From Xenopus tropicalis (Eukaryota > Chordata > Amphibia > Anura > Pipidae), in contig NC_030677.2 in assembly GCF_000004195.4 (NCBI RefSeq), positions 61,696,222-61,760,221 on the forward strand: a DNA stretch of 64,000 nucleotides, written 5' to 3'. Position numbers and translations under genes: made by a program. This document shows, piece by piece, positions 20,576-31,349 of this stretch. Under the pieces are notes generated by a model. The model was not told where the DNA came from and did not search any database. It worked only from the letters and a program-made list of their open reading frames with translations. Numbering within the stretch: the stretch's first letter is position 1; the number at the start of each line of letters is the position of its first letter.

Positions 20576-22554
20576 TAAATGTACTGCCCTACGTTCCAAA
20601 AAAGCTTATTGATGTGCCTGCCCCTGGAGCCATTTTGTAAGGGAGGATTCTTGACCTGTTTTTATCCACAGGCCAAGAATCCTTTATGTGTGGCAGTAGC
20701 CTAAAGGTTTGCTTATTTGTTTTATAACTACAGTACATGACTAATTTATAAAGCATTCAGGTTGCCACAATTATAAAATTATGTTTACAAAGAACTAGTC
20801 TGTATTGTCAGAGGGGGTAGATTTTTGTATATTTAATACCACACTAGACCTACCATAACCCACTGAAAACAATGGAACAAATTCCGCAAGGAATTTCTAG
20901 GTGAAAAATTCTGTAAAATGTTGTGAAAAAGCATCATTCTGCTAGTATTTTAAAGCTAATACACCTTTTAACACACACATTTAACACTCAGTTAAGCATT
21001 TGCAAAATATAATTACATAGCTTTATAAATATGTGTAATTTTCCAGGAGTACCCTGATGTTGAAATTGGTGTGTTTAAATGCCTTTATACATATGTCCCT
21101 AAGGGGTCAAGAGCAAATTCTGCCTTTTAGAATGTATCTTTTATTAAGTGTCTGCTGTAAACATTTCGCAAAAAAAATGATGCTGGAATTAAACCTTATA
21201 GATGGGAGTGTCCATGTTTCATTAGTTATTACAGTATAACAGTAGCATATTTACCAGTTATATGGTTTGTTTTAGACACTGAGTCAGGGAGAAATATAAC
21301 ATGCTCAATTCTCTAATGGGGAAGTTGCTTATTCATGGCAAAATTTGACTAGAGCTCATTCAGTGCTGCACTTTATGCCTCCCATTATAAATTTATACTG
21401 AGCCAGTTGCATAAAATAAAGATAGAGTTGGAGGCAGGCTTTCTGGGAAGGATTTCTCTTTTGTGTAGTGCAGTGCCGACATCAGACGACTTTATAGATC
21501 TGATACAGTACAACATCAATTGCAATCTCAAGTGAGTAAGTCCATGTGCCTCAAATTATGAAATACGATCTACTCTATTTGTAAATGTTACCCACACTAA
21601 CAAATAGTTTTGTTTTTATTATATATATATATAAATATTTTGTAGCCACTTACGTTATCAGGTGATAGTCCTTGGTACAGTCCAGGGGCCCTAAAATAGC
21701 AAACCAGGGGGAAGCAGGTGGAGCACTAGGGGAACAAGTAGGACCTGCCCAGTGTGTTAAGGGGATTGAGGCAGTATGAGGGTTGTGGTTTCTAAGGGAG
21801 TTTGGAGGTCTGGTATAGGAGCCTTTAATGGAAAGATGTTTGGGGGGTGGGGGTTGAAGAGTTCTTACCGGAAGTGCAGGAATGGACAGCTTTCCACCCT
21901 TCCACTTTGTTTTGGCATATGAGTGGTTGGGGGAGGTGAGTTAGTCAGAGTGAACTCTCAGCGGAAGATGGGGATTCCCTAGGGTGTAGCCCAGGAGGGG
22001 CATATCAAGGTTAACGGGTACACGGGGTATGTGAGTGGTGGGCCTAGCTTTTAACAAGGAGTCTCAGTACCCAAGTGGGATAGGGAGATCAGTAGGCTTG
22101 GCACAGAGTGTTAAAGCTAAGGTTGTTAAGTGATGTTAAGCTTCATTGATTTGTTTTACTACTGTATGTGCAGCCTTCAGCAGCTAATTGTTATCCAATT
22201 GTTATACCAATATTGTAGACATACTGTTTGTGGTTGAGTATTCATGTTATATTAAGTATTTTATTAATAAGTCAAGCTGTGACCTTTCTACCAACTCTAC
22301 TAATATGTGTGAATATTTGGGGTAAAAGAGTAAGGAAAGAGGTCTGGTAATCAAGACTGTGTAAATTAAAATTAATGAAGGGCACTGTGGGCTCAGAAAT
22401 ACTTAAACTTAAACAATTTTACCAATAAATAATTAATTCAGGTGCTACGGTCATACACTCCTCCCAATAACGGATTATATATATACAAAGATAAACCATA
22501 CAAAGACGGCACTGCAATAAAAAAATGTTTATATAGGATTTTGTGCAAAAACAA
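20576..22554. other. Unique DNA with a G-rich block
   Basis: Mostly AT-rich sequence without genes. The exception is about 21640-22110, which is G-rich and C-poor on + (for example TTTGGGGGGTGGGGGTTGAA). I could not match it to a repeat family or an open frame. Confidence 0.5.
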
Positions 22555-22760
22555 TTCAACATCCATAAGGTGTATATATACACAATGTCCCACAAGATCT
22601 ATACATACCAGCCAGCAATATACAGCAAATACATAAAGGCAGATACTCTGTATGAGAGAATTACCCCATAGTATCTGCCTTTATTTAGTTTTGCTGTTAT
22701 TTGCTGGGTGGTATGTATAGATTTGATCTTGTTGGACATTGTGTGCTTATGGATGTTTTA
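22555..22760. repeat. Imperfect palindrome, about 100-bp arms
   Basis: Left-arm words CATCCATAAG, ACAATGTCC, ATCTATACATACCA and AAAGGCAGATACT are answered in inverse order on the right by AGTATCTGCCTTT, TGGTATGTATAGAT, GGACATTGT and CTTATGGATG. It has foldback form like the palindromes at 31086 and 36812 but no hammerhead-like centre. Confidence 0.75.
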
Positions 22761-23491
22761 AGTTATTTTAAGTCAAGTGGGGGGGAAGTTGTGGGCATAT
22801 TGCCTTGGCTACCCTGAAGCCCAGACAATTCAATATAAATATAATAAATAACTGTCTACCTAGCCCTCATTTTTTTACATATAGAAAAAAACCTCCTAAA
22901 TAAGTACCAACCACCATGACAGACTGTGTCCACTTGGGAAATTGGAATAATTGGCTACAATGAATTTAGCCCTAGGCAGGTACTTGGGCCTCTCGATGAA
23001 CCAACACTCTATCACATATTTTGCAATGGTGCTCATTTACTGCCTGAATTTAGGAGCAACGTTATGGTATGCATTGCAGTTTTATATAAATCTGAGCAAT
23101 GTTCTGTGTTGCTAGGGAATAAATAGCCAGGTACTTTGTAGCTGATTTACCAGACAATATCAGGTGAGCCGGGCAGTTTAATCCACTTTGTTCTCCTCTG
23201 CTGACACAGCAATGATTGAGTTTAATGAAAATTATTCATAAACCAATGTTAACAAAAAATGCCTACAAATTCTATTTTATTCTGCTAGGAGGAAATGGTA
23301 CTGATTTATTAAACATTACCAGTTGCCTCAAGAGACAACAATCACATACAGTGAAAAAGGAATATCTTCAAACAAAGCCTTATACTTGAAGCAAAGAAAA
23401 AAGAAAGAAAGTAACTCTTTCTAATATAAACATCTAAGTATTTAAGACAATAGATTTTCAATAGTTTCTACATCAACCAATGGGATTGGTG
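22761..23491. other. Nothing recognised
   Basis: No open frame or repeat structure worth calling. Confidence 0.55.
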
Positions 23492-23493
23492 TA

Positions 23494-23722
23494 GTGATGA
23501 GTGAATCTGTCCAGTTTCACTTCGGCGTAAAATTCCCAAAACGACAGGAAAATTCCCAAAACGTCTTTTTTGTTGCACACATATTTTTTTGCCGCGACCG
23601 CGCCTATTTTGACTGAAGTTTTGACTAAACTATCTTGCTGAAGTTTTGCTAAACAATTCGCCAATGGCAAAATGTGGAAATTTGCTGTAGATCCATGCCT
23701 GGTGAAAAAATTTGCTCATCAC
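23494..23722. mobile_element. TA-flanked MITE (GTGATGAGTGAAT)
   Basis: GTGATGAGTGAATCTGTCCA to AAATTTGCTCATCAC, TA on both sides (23492-23493, 23723-23724). Same family as 5094 and 34574. Confidence 0.82.
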
Positions 23723-23724
23723 TA

Positions 23725-25463
23725 GATTGGAGCCGTCCCCAGCGCCCTTCCCAAGCCCAACTCTTGTCATGAGCTGTCCAGGTGCCATGTTTGGAAGAAT
23801 CTGCAACATGGGAGGCATATTTTTCTATGAAGAACAGTTATAGCACAGTGGAAAGTAGCTTCTCTAACAGGTAGGGCAATGTATATGCTATTGCTGAGCT
23901 CGAACTGCCTTAACTGCAATGTAATTTTACCTTCTCATTTTACCTTTTTTCTTTAATTTTTTTCCGCTGTTTCAAGAACTTCCATTTGAAGCAAAATGTT
24001 CAGCACTAATCATTACATTTATGGGACCTCCTTTATAGAAATTAAAGGTATTCTGTAATTATGCATAATGACTTTGGGATTTTGAGACTATACAGTATTT
24101 CCTAGCTGTTTCTGCTAACACTGATTTGTTGTTGGTATTCTTGGTATAGCATCAGAAACAGAGCAAGTCTCACAAGACTCATGGCACGACATATTAATGC
24201 TTTTGTTAAAATCAGGCCAATCTGATCTTGGAAATGATGTGTTTTGACAACCATCGTGCACATGAACAATATCTGCCCTGTATGGGCCCCACACACAATG
24301 TGAATACAGTATTCATATACAGCAAGTTAATGTTCTGGAGGACAAAGGAGCAAATCACTCTATAGTGAGGCTGAAATATTACCAGTTTCTGAAAATTATG
24401 TTTGGCTGGAAAACTGTTTAAGTAAAAGTAATAATAAAACAAATTCTTCCGATGCAAGGGCTAAAAATTGCTCTGTCGTTTAATGCAATATCATTCAAAA
24501 ATATCCTTTAGGATATGAATTGTAAAATATCAGAATTGTTTTTTGGAGTGTTTAAAACTGATGTTTGTGGAGATGGTCAGATTATTTATACCAGCAACTG
24601 TCACTAAAATAGTCAGTAAGTGAGGGCTCTGAGAGCATATTAAATATGGTGAGTGATATATTTGGTCAAGATTGTTAATGGCCTGTGTATTAATCACTTA
24701 GTTTGTGTTGTACCTAAGCACCATATATATACATGTTTTAAATTGGATTATTCCTGCCACATAGGTCAAGAAATCTGATCAGCATGGAGTCAATCTGCCT
24801 GGTCCCTGGTACCTGTTGTAGCTAGACTGAATATAAAAATGTTTCATCTGCTGCTGAGATCCCATCAGATTGTCACTTGCTTTTTCAGGGGATATAAGTG
24901 CTATTTAAAGAACAAAAGGCCCTTCAAAGTCCACCTGACCAGAACTGCCAGTTTACAATCTCTCCTGATCTCTTTCTGCCTGTTGCAACTGTGCAGCCCA
25001 GAAAACGAATATATGACACCATTTCAGATCATAATCATTCCAGGTTGGGAAACCCAGCAGAGAAAAATAAAGATTAAAAGGCACATTTTACTTTGGGTCA
25101 GACTATGTGTATATTCCATGTGTAATTGTTGTATGGATTTTAAATATTTCTTTGTCCTTTTAACCTGTGACGGCAGGACAATATCTAACTAATATAGTGC
25201 AGGGGGTGTTGCATTATCATGAGCCAGTGTGCCACCAGGTTAAGCTGATGCTAGGCTACTAGACTGGTGGGCACTGCAGCGCCTATTGCACTCTTAGATG
25301 TAAGCAAAATCAGTAGACACCTATTATATAAGATGGTCTGTTGCATCATGAAGGCATGTTATTTACCTTGTGGAGTCCCATAATTAACCTCTAGCATATT
25401 AACCTCCATTTGCTAATCACTGTCTTACTCTCTGATTCTCAGAGTGGGTCACAAAAAGTTACC
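23725..25463. other. Nothing recognised
   Basis: AT-rich. The longest open frame (24839-25192, 117 codons) has no recognisable motif and is not called a gene. Confidence 0.55.
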
Positions 25464-25785
25464 CCTAAAGAAGAAGGCATGGTACAATCACTGGAGGGTG
25501 CCAAAATGTTAGGCACCCCCCAGTGATTGTAATTGCATACGTGATAGGAAAAAACAGTGAGCAGAAAACTACACCAGACCGGGGTAACTGCGAGACAGTG
25601 ATCCTCTTCCTTCTCTCGTCTATCTTTGGAATCCTGGGGCTGTGGAAAACCCAGCTTTTTTTGTTAAAGTTTGACTCTACACTCTACACTCTACTCTACA
25701 CTACTTTTTGTTAAAGTTCGACTAGTGCAAACAGAAGGAAGAAGACCGCTCTCTCTCAGCGGGCTGGTGCGGTTTTCTCCTTTAA
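25464..25785. mobile_element. T2-type MITE, degraded
   Basis: It has the internal T2 hallmarks GGTGCCAAAATGTTAGGCAC and GGGCTGGTGCGGTTTTCTCC and ends in CTTTAA. The left end has decayed to CTAAAGAAGAAGGCA. A short CTACACT tandem repeat interrupts the stem (about 25675-25705). Confidence 0.7.
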
Positions 25786-26274
25786 TTCGCACTTTAATTG
25801 CCTTGCCGACTCTTTCCAGCATGTTTTCCGAAGGTCAATCACAGTTTTGCAAGATAAGACTGACATAATGATGACAATGTATAAAAGCCAGTGACGCAGC
25901 GCACAGTGGAGTTAATAGTGCACAAAGTCAGATCAACAAACATATCAGCAATAACTGAACTGTGGTGCCACAGGCTGGACAGTCCTCCTTCAGCTTTATA
26001 TAAACAATGAGGTTATATTATTATGAGTTGAGCCCACACATATATAATGAAGAGATACACAACTCATATAGTTATTCCCTAAATGTATTTATATATATAT
26101 ATATACATAACTGTAAGATTATAGTGATATTTGTAGATGCAGTAACATTCATATACCATAAAGTATAGTTAAATATACATAGGATATAAGGCAAAAGTTT
26201 AGCCTAAACTATATAATCACTTAGTACATAAAAAGTTATGAAAATAATTATATATTACCATATGGCTACTGGCT

Positions 26275-26378
26275 AACAGCTTACCGTCCATCAGTCATAA
26301 AACATTTATGTGCATTTGGTTCGGTATTCGGACTGATGCACATAAATGTTTTATGACTGATGGACAGTAAGCTGTTAT
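26275..26378. repeat. Near-perfect palindrome, about 40-bp arms
   Basis: AACAGCTTACCGTCCATCAG and TCATAAAACATTTATGTGCA are followed, after about 20 bp, by TGCACATAAATGTTTTATGA and CTGATGGACAGTAAGCTGTT. One arm mismatch is seen. No target duplication is visible. Confidence 0.85.
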
Positions 26379-26381
26379 TAT

Positions 26382-26910
26382 TGTTTTTCTGTAATAATAA
26401 AACAGTACCTTCTACTTGATCCCAAATAAGATAAAATTAATCCTTATTGGAGGCAAAACAATCCTGGTGAGTTTATTTAATGTTTAAATTATTTTTTTTG
26501 TTGTAAACGTAAGGTATAGAGCAGTGATCCCCAACCAGTAGCTCGTGAACAACATGTTGCTCTCCAACCCCTTGGATGTTGCTCCCAGTGGCCTCAAAGT
26601 AGGTAGTTATTTTTTAATTCCTGGCTTTTGGGCAAGTGTTGATTGCATAAAAACCAAGTGTACTGCCAAACAGAGCCTCATGTAGGCTGCCAGTCCATAT
26701 AGGGGCTACCAAATAGCCAATCACAGTTATTATTTGGTAACCCCAGGAACATGTTTTATGATTGTGTTGCTCCTCAAGTCTTTTTACATATGAATGGTGC
26801 TCACAGGTAAAAAAAGGTTGAGGATCCCTGGTATAGAGATCCAAATTACAGAAAGATTGCTTCTCTGGAAAAGGTCCTGCACATTCTGGATATCAGGTCC
26901 CATACCTGTA
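26382..26910 (-). mobile_element. MITE of the TACAGGTATGGGACC family, split by a hAT insertion
   Basis: Read on -, it begins TACAGGTATGGGACCTGATA (26910) and includes TCTTATTTGGGATCAAGTAG and TACTGTTTTATTATTACAG. It is interrupted at 26522-26830 by a hAT MITE. Relatives: 27300, 46214, 46436, 47845, 48085, 56688 and 62739. I recognise the family as a Xenopus repeat but not its superfamily. Confidence 0.75.
26522..26830. mobile_element. hAT-type MITE nested in an older MITE
   Basis: The left end is CAGTGATCCCCAACC; the right end is GGTTGAGGATCCCTG. A perfect 8-bp duplication GTATAGAG flanks it (26514-26521, 26831-26838). 309 bp. Confidence 0.93.
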
Positions 26911-27299
26911 CTATGTATATTTTCATCATACAGTACCTACATAGAACACATATTGTCATTGTGTGGGGATGAAATAAGCATGGTAAGGGGAACAGTAAAG
27001 ATGGGAAAAAGTCCATTTTTTTTCAAAAAATCAAATGTACCACAGGCAGCACAATTCCAATACAGGAGAATACTGGAACCAGCACCCATTGGTTACAGGC
27101 ATATTGGCTTATTGCCCATTCCTTGAGAAGAATGGGACAAAATAAACTGTATCTATTAATATTCTTGAGCTCTTAAAAAGTAGGAGTTTATTTTATAAAT
27201 GAAGAAATTACTAGATAAAGGGCATAAACATGTATGCAATACATTCCAAATAATGGAAAGACCATCTCACATAGACAACATTTTAATCAAATCAGATTT

Positions 27300-27500
27300 T
27301 TACACATCATTTCCCTTTTCTCTGTAATAATGAAACAGTACCTTGTACTTGATCACACCTAAAATATAATTTAATGCTGTTGAAAGGCAAACAATTGGGT
27401 TTAATTAATGTTTTAATGTGACCCAAATTACAGAAAGACACCTCATGTGGAAAATCCCAGGTCTCAAGCGTTCTGTATAACAGGTATACAGGTACAGGTA
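27300..27500 (-). mobile_element. TACAGGTATGGGACC-family MITE fragment
   Basis: It has TCTCTGTAATAATGAAACAG, TACCTTGTACTTGATCACAC and ATTACAGAAAGA, as in the other family members. The right end is disturbed by a short GGTATACAGGTA repeat. Confidence 0.65.
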
Positions 27501-27683
27501 TAGAGGTATACAGTACATAACTGTATCCTTAAAATACATTATATTTGGAACTTTGCTTACAAATTCAGTTCCTAATTGTTACCAGTATGAAATGATCAAG
27601 ATAGATTTATTACATTTTTAAGGTTAATTAAATCTAAATGTTTTAATTTTAATTTATTTTAATTTAAACTCTGTTTATGAACC

Positions 27684-28554
27684 TGTAACCCCTATTTGGC
27701 TGTGAAAACAGGCAACACCAGCTAGATTGGAAGCACTGATGATAGAAAGAGATGGTGTCCACTGGTTTATCCCACCTCTACAGAGTCTGGGCTGGGTAAA
27801 CACAGCCAAAACAGCATGGCGCCACTATGGAGAGAAGTCTGAACAAGTATCTCAGGTCCTCAGGATACCTTAGCTGTGAAGGATCCCAAACAGCCAACTA
27901 TGGATCAGGGATAGGAACTAACCTGATTCCTCTGTCTTATCCGTGGTCCTGCACTAAGGCAACAATGCCTGTAAGGAAGGGTACTTCCAGTTAACCTCTC
28001 CTGGTTGGAGCCAGAATCTGCTCTTTCTATCTGACCTTTCTGTCTCACTTTCCTAGAAAGTGCTCTTAGGATGTTCTACTATTCTAACTATTCCTCATTC
28101 ACGGAGTCCCTGTTTCCCGACTTTCACTAGAGTCAGATGGTTTTCTAGGGTAAAATGGCTTACTGGGGCCCTGTTGATCCCAGAATCAGTGGAACTTCCA
28201 CCTGAGTCAAGAGATGCAGCCAAAGAGGAAGATCCAACCCTTTGCTAAACACTATATTAGAGTGACTATGAAGATTTTCATTCATCCAGGTCATGGTATA
28301 TCTAGTATAAATAAACCTAAAGCAACTAGACTTGTTAAGTAATCATTGAAGATTGAAAACAAGTCCAGCTGCTTTAGATTTATTTATACTAGATACTATA
28401 TTAGAGTGCAAAGGAAGTGGTCTACCTATGAACCAATAAGGCACAGAATGCAAATGGCAAACTAGATACATGGGTCTTTGCCCACTAACAGGATAAAGAA
28501 GGAAATGGTAGTGTTTAAAGCCATAGGGGCATATTAACCCTATGGGTCTCTACA
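27684..28554 (-). mobile_element. LTR-like repeat, copy 1, carrying a nested insertion
   Basis: Read on -, it starts TGTAGAGACCCATAGGGTTA with the palindromic ATATGCCCCTATGGCTTTAA, and ends CAGCCAAATAGGGGTTACA. The TG...CA ends, about 740 bp without the nested insertion, and two similar copies (57636, 63095) suggest a solo LTR. No matching target duplication, primer site or internal gene is seen. Confidence 0.5.
28265..28394 (+). mobile_element. Miniature Penelope-like insertion (130 bp)
   Basis: It begins ACTATGAAGATTTTCATTCA and continues with CAGGTCATGGTATATCTAGT, nearly identical to the start of the Penelope-like element at 50395. It then folds back: AGTATAAATAAACCTAAAGC and AGACTTGTT are answered by AACAAGTCC and GCTTTAGATTTATTTATACT. 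A 14-bp duplication ACTATATTAGAGTG flanks it (28251-28264, 28395-28408). All coding sequence is missing. Confidence 0.88.
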
Positions 28555-28699
28555 GACCACTTGCACCACTGCCCAGCACCCTAACTAGAACCATATCAGG
28601 AAAAGTAAAATGTAGACCATGTATCAGACAGAGGTCACCTAAGGTAGCAAGAAAAAGTCATAAAAAGTCAGTAATATAGCAGAGACCAGTATAGGTTAA

Positions 28700-28885
28700 G
28701 GGGTATATTTATCATGCTGTGTAAAAAGTGGAGTGAAGCATTACTGGTGATGTTGCCCTGGGCAACCAATCAGAAATTAGATTTCAACAGTTAGAAAACC
28801 ATAGCAAAGCATCTGATTGGCTACTATGAATAACATCACTGGTAATATTTTAGTCCACTTTTTACACAGCATGATAAATAAAATG
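28700..28885. mobile_element. Harbinger-type MITE (GGGGTATATTTATCATGCTG)
   Basis: Sister of 4564: left end GGGGTATATTTATCATGCTG, right side TTTTTACACAGCATGATAAA. TAA is present on both sides (28697-28699, 28886-28888), though the last few bases of the right end have decayed. Confidence 0.8.
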
Positions 28886-28888
28886 TAA

Positions 28889-29736
28889 GGTAGTGATTTT
28901 CAATACATTTCTCTACCACTCTCTAGGGCTTGCATTTACTAAACAGGGCAACTGGCAAAGTGAAAAAAAAACTGGCACAAAACATCATGTTTTCTGCCTA
29001 CAGTGCATCTTTTCCATAGGTGTGCCACCACTGCTACATAACAGTGTACCCAATCCATTTATGGTGCAAGAGACCACATTAGGTACTAGATAGACAGTAA
29101 ATGCCCTGTCTAAAGCACAACCAAGGCAAGGGGGCAAGGAGCTTTTTGTGCTGCACCTGTGGTGGGCACAAGCACAATGTTTTACTGTGCTCTAAAGGAT
29201 GCAGTATTGCACCCATCAGCATGTATTCACTTGATCCATAAATAAACCGTATGTCATGCAGGCAGGGATAACTTTATTAAGGCAAATCTTGAGAAGAATG
29301 GTATGTGTATTTGTATGTGTGTAACTAAAGAAGTATTACATTTGTTTTTAAATATTTTTACATATTCAACATAATAAAAAAATGTTGAAGTGTGAAAAAT
29401 ATTATGATGTGGTACATATAAAATTTAAATTTCTTAAGAAAAAAAATAACATTCAGATTTTCAAGTGTGATCTTTGGATTAGCAAAAAGAATCAGACATC
29501 TTTGATTACTGAGGGCACAGTATCATTGTGTCAAAGGAGCACGGTACATCATATTGGAACATAAAGGTCATGTGCTCATGTCAGGGAACAAAGAATTGGA
29601 AATTTGACAAGAATATTTTGGCATGTAAGTCAGTGTCTAGTGGAGAAGGTCTGTGAACTTTCTTAGTGTGTGTCACTATCGTACTGTAACTGAAGCCGGT
29701 AAAATTGAGGCAATATAATAGAAAACACAAAAGGAA
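28889..29736. other. Nothing recognised
   Basis: AT-rich sequence. No supported gene or complete element. Confidence 0.55.
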
Positions 29737-29819
29737 AGCTGCACAGTACAAAATCACTTTCTTACAAAAAGTAAAAGTAATAATATAAAAACAGAAATGG
29801 CAAAACAGAATATATACAG
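29737..29819 (-). repeat. Left arm of a 1.7-kb-spaced inverted repeat
   Basis: GCTGCACAGTACAAAATCAC, AATAATATAAAAACAGAAAT and GGCAAAACAGAATATATACA are found inverted at 31347-31424. TA tracts adjoin both arms on their inner side. The arms bracket the 34-bp minisatellite and the hammerhead-bearing palindrome. Confidence 0.85.
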
Positions 29820-29910
29820 TATATATATATATATATATATATATAACATAGTCCGTTCCCTTTCCATTTTTGACTTTTTTTTTCTTACTCTTACTTTATA
29901 AACCCTTGAT

Positions 29911-29947
<37 letters not shown>

Positions 29948-30076
29948 CAAAAAAAGGGAAAGTTGTGCTCAACCAACTTTAAGGGAAGGGCATTTCTTAG
30001 TAGCTTAATTCACCGAATGTCTTAATGTCCTATATATATTGATAATGGGTGAGTGCAGAGGATCTCTTGTTGTTGT

Positions 30077-30114
<38 letters not shown>
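29819..30114. repeat. Three TA microsatellites
   Basis: (TA)n tracts at about 29819-29845, 29912-29947 and 30080-30114, separated by short unrelated spacers. Confidence 0.9.
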
Positions 30115-30117
<3 letters not shown>

Positions 30118-30232
30118 TGCATGTGTTTGGTCTGTTGATGATTTTTTAAAGTTAATAATGTTATGGTGTAACACTATCTGCTCATTCAGACGGAGACCTG
30201 CTGGACAGCACGGTTAGCTCCCTTTCTGACTG

Positions 30233-30650
30233 GTGTGCCATACTCTGCCTGCCCTATGTTGCCTGTGTTTGCCATACTCTGCCTGCCCTATGCTGCCTGT
30301 GTGTTCTATACTCTGCCTTCCCTACCCTTCCTGTGTGTGCCATACTTTGCCTGCCCTATGCTGCCTGTATGTACCATATTCTGCCTACCTTATGCTGCCT
30401 GTGTGTGCCATACTCTGTCTGCCCTATGCTGCCTGTGCGTGCCATACTCTGCCTACCCTACCCTGCCTGTGTGTGCCATACTCTGTCTGCCCTATGCTGC
30501 CTGTTCGTGCCATACTCTGCCTACCCTACCCTGCCTGTGTGCCATACTCTGTGTATGGCACAAACAGGCAGCATAGGGCAGGCAGAGTATGGCACACACA
30601 GGCAGCATAGGGCAGGCGGAGTATGGCACACACAGGCAGCATACAGTGAC
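30233..30650. repeat. 34-bp minisatellite with a strand switch
   Basis: About nine copies of GCCATACTCTGCCTGCCCTA + TGCTGCCTGTGTGT run on + up to about 30555. The unit then continues inverted (GGCAGCATAGGGCAGGCAGA, GTATGGCACACACA) for about three copies. The period is not a multiple of three, so all frames look like Cys/Leu/Pro repeat proteins; these are not genes. The junction could fold into a long hairpin. Confidence 0.92.
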
Positions 30651-30961
30651 ACAATGCTGGCACTGCTCCTACAGTCTGAACAATAACTATATATTAAAAA
30701 ACTTTTTAATTGCAGTACCACCTCAGTATATGTTCTTTTTATAGTGTGCAGGGTTATTTGTGGTTTTCTACTGCTCCTGCCTGAGGTGGCTCCTGCCACA
30801 GGTAAACAATGTGGGGCTTACAGCCTGAATCTGAGGTGTGAACCATGCAGGGGGCCAGTTAATCTCAGTACTGATACCATTTAAAGCTTACACAAAGGTA
30901 AGCCATCAAAGCAGCCATCCAGGTGGGGGGCCACACAGACGGGGAGTCCCCCGCGGGACTA
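30651..30961. other. Nothing recognised
   Basis: Short spacer between the minisatellite and a TA tract. No gene or element is supported. Confidence 0.5.
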
Positions 30962-30963
30962 TG

Positions 30964-31003
<40 letters not shown>
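30962..31003. repeat. TA microsatellite
   Basis: An uninterrupted run of about 20 TA units left of the palindrome. Confidence 0.9.
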
Positions 31004-31006
<3 letters not shown>

Positions 31007-31144
31007 ATCACTAGGTCCGCACTCCCATTACTCACTTTACTCCATATCCAATTCAAGGGTGCTGCACATGGTTGTAGCTCATATTCATTCCAATTGACAA
31101 TGCGCACTACTCATCCTTTATAATTCATTTATTGTTGCATTAAA

Positions 31145-31189
31145 AACATCAACGTTTCGGTCCAGGTCTAGGACCTTTATCAAGATGTT
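31145..31189 (-). ncRNA. Hammerhead-like motif, left arm
   Basis: On the - strand in order: helix I AACATC, core TTGATAA, helix II AGGTCC / loop TAGACCT / GGACC, core GAAA, C, triplet GTT, helix I GATGTT. Helix I pairs 6 of 6 and helix II 5 of 5. The usual core is CUGANGA; here C3 is U and G8 is A, a paired change that would keep the known 3-8 contact. Helix III is missing, as in minimal Penelope-type hammerheads. Activity is untested. Confidence 0.6.
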
Positions 31190-31210
31190 AAACCATGGTT
31201 ACCATCAGGT

Positions 31211-31255
31211 AACATCTTGATAAAGGTCCTAGACCTGGACCGAAACATTGATGTT
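31211..31255 (+). ncRNA. Hammerhead-like motif, right arm
   Basis: Same as the left arm but on +: AACATC, TTGATAA, AGGTCC...GGACC, GAAA, C, ATT, GATGTT. Only the triplet differs (ATT instead of GTT). Confidence 0.55.
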
Positions 31256-31311
31256 TTTAATGCAACAATAAATGAATTATAAAGGATGAGGAGTGCGCAT
31301 TGTCAATTGGA

Positions 31312-31314
<3 letters not shown>

Positions 31315-31346
<32 letters not shown>
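31315..31346. repeat. TA microsatellite
   Basis: A TA run directly after the palindrome and directly before the right arm of the outer inverted repeat. Confidence 0.9.

Positions 31347-31349
<3 letters not shown>

Larger units (their letters stand above)
31086..31314. repeat. 229-bp palindrome with hammerhead-like arms
   Basis: CATTCCAATTGACAATGCGC at the left is answered by GCGCATTGTCAATTGGAATG at the right. Nearly every base between pairs, around a small loop (about 31187-31208). TA tracts adjoin both sides or lie close by, so a target duplication cannot be seen. Each arm contains a hammerhead-type fold on opposite strands. The form suggests an inverted pair of Penelope-like terminal repeats. 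Confidence 0.85.

Noticed and set aside
22555..22760. Another hammerhead-bearing foldback
   Set aside because: The palindrome centre lacks CUGANGA/UUGANAA and GAAAC.
24839..25192. 117-codon open frame as a host gene
   Set aside because: No motif, no splice or promoter context, and low-complexity hydrophobic composition expected by chance in AT-rich DNA.
26275..26378. A microRNA precursor
   Set aside because: The stem is too regular and long, with inverted DNA-repeat character; no support for processing can be seen from sequence alone.
28265..28394. A tRNA- or snRNA-like hairpin
   Set aside because: The fold is explained by inverted Penelope-like termini with a 14-bp duplication; no tRNA arm motifs are present.
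30233..30650. Possible CRISPR-like array
   Set aside because: Units are contiguous without unique spacers, and the genome is eukaryotic.
30233..30799. Cys/Leu/Pro repeat proteins in three frames
   Set aside because: The 34-bp period shifts frame each unit and all frames are open. It is a minisatellite, not a gene.
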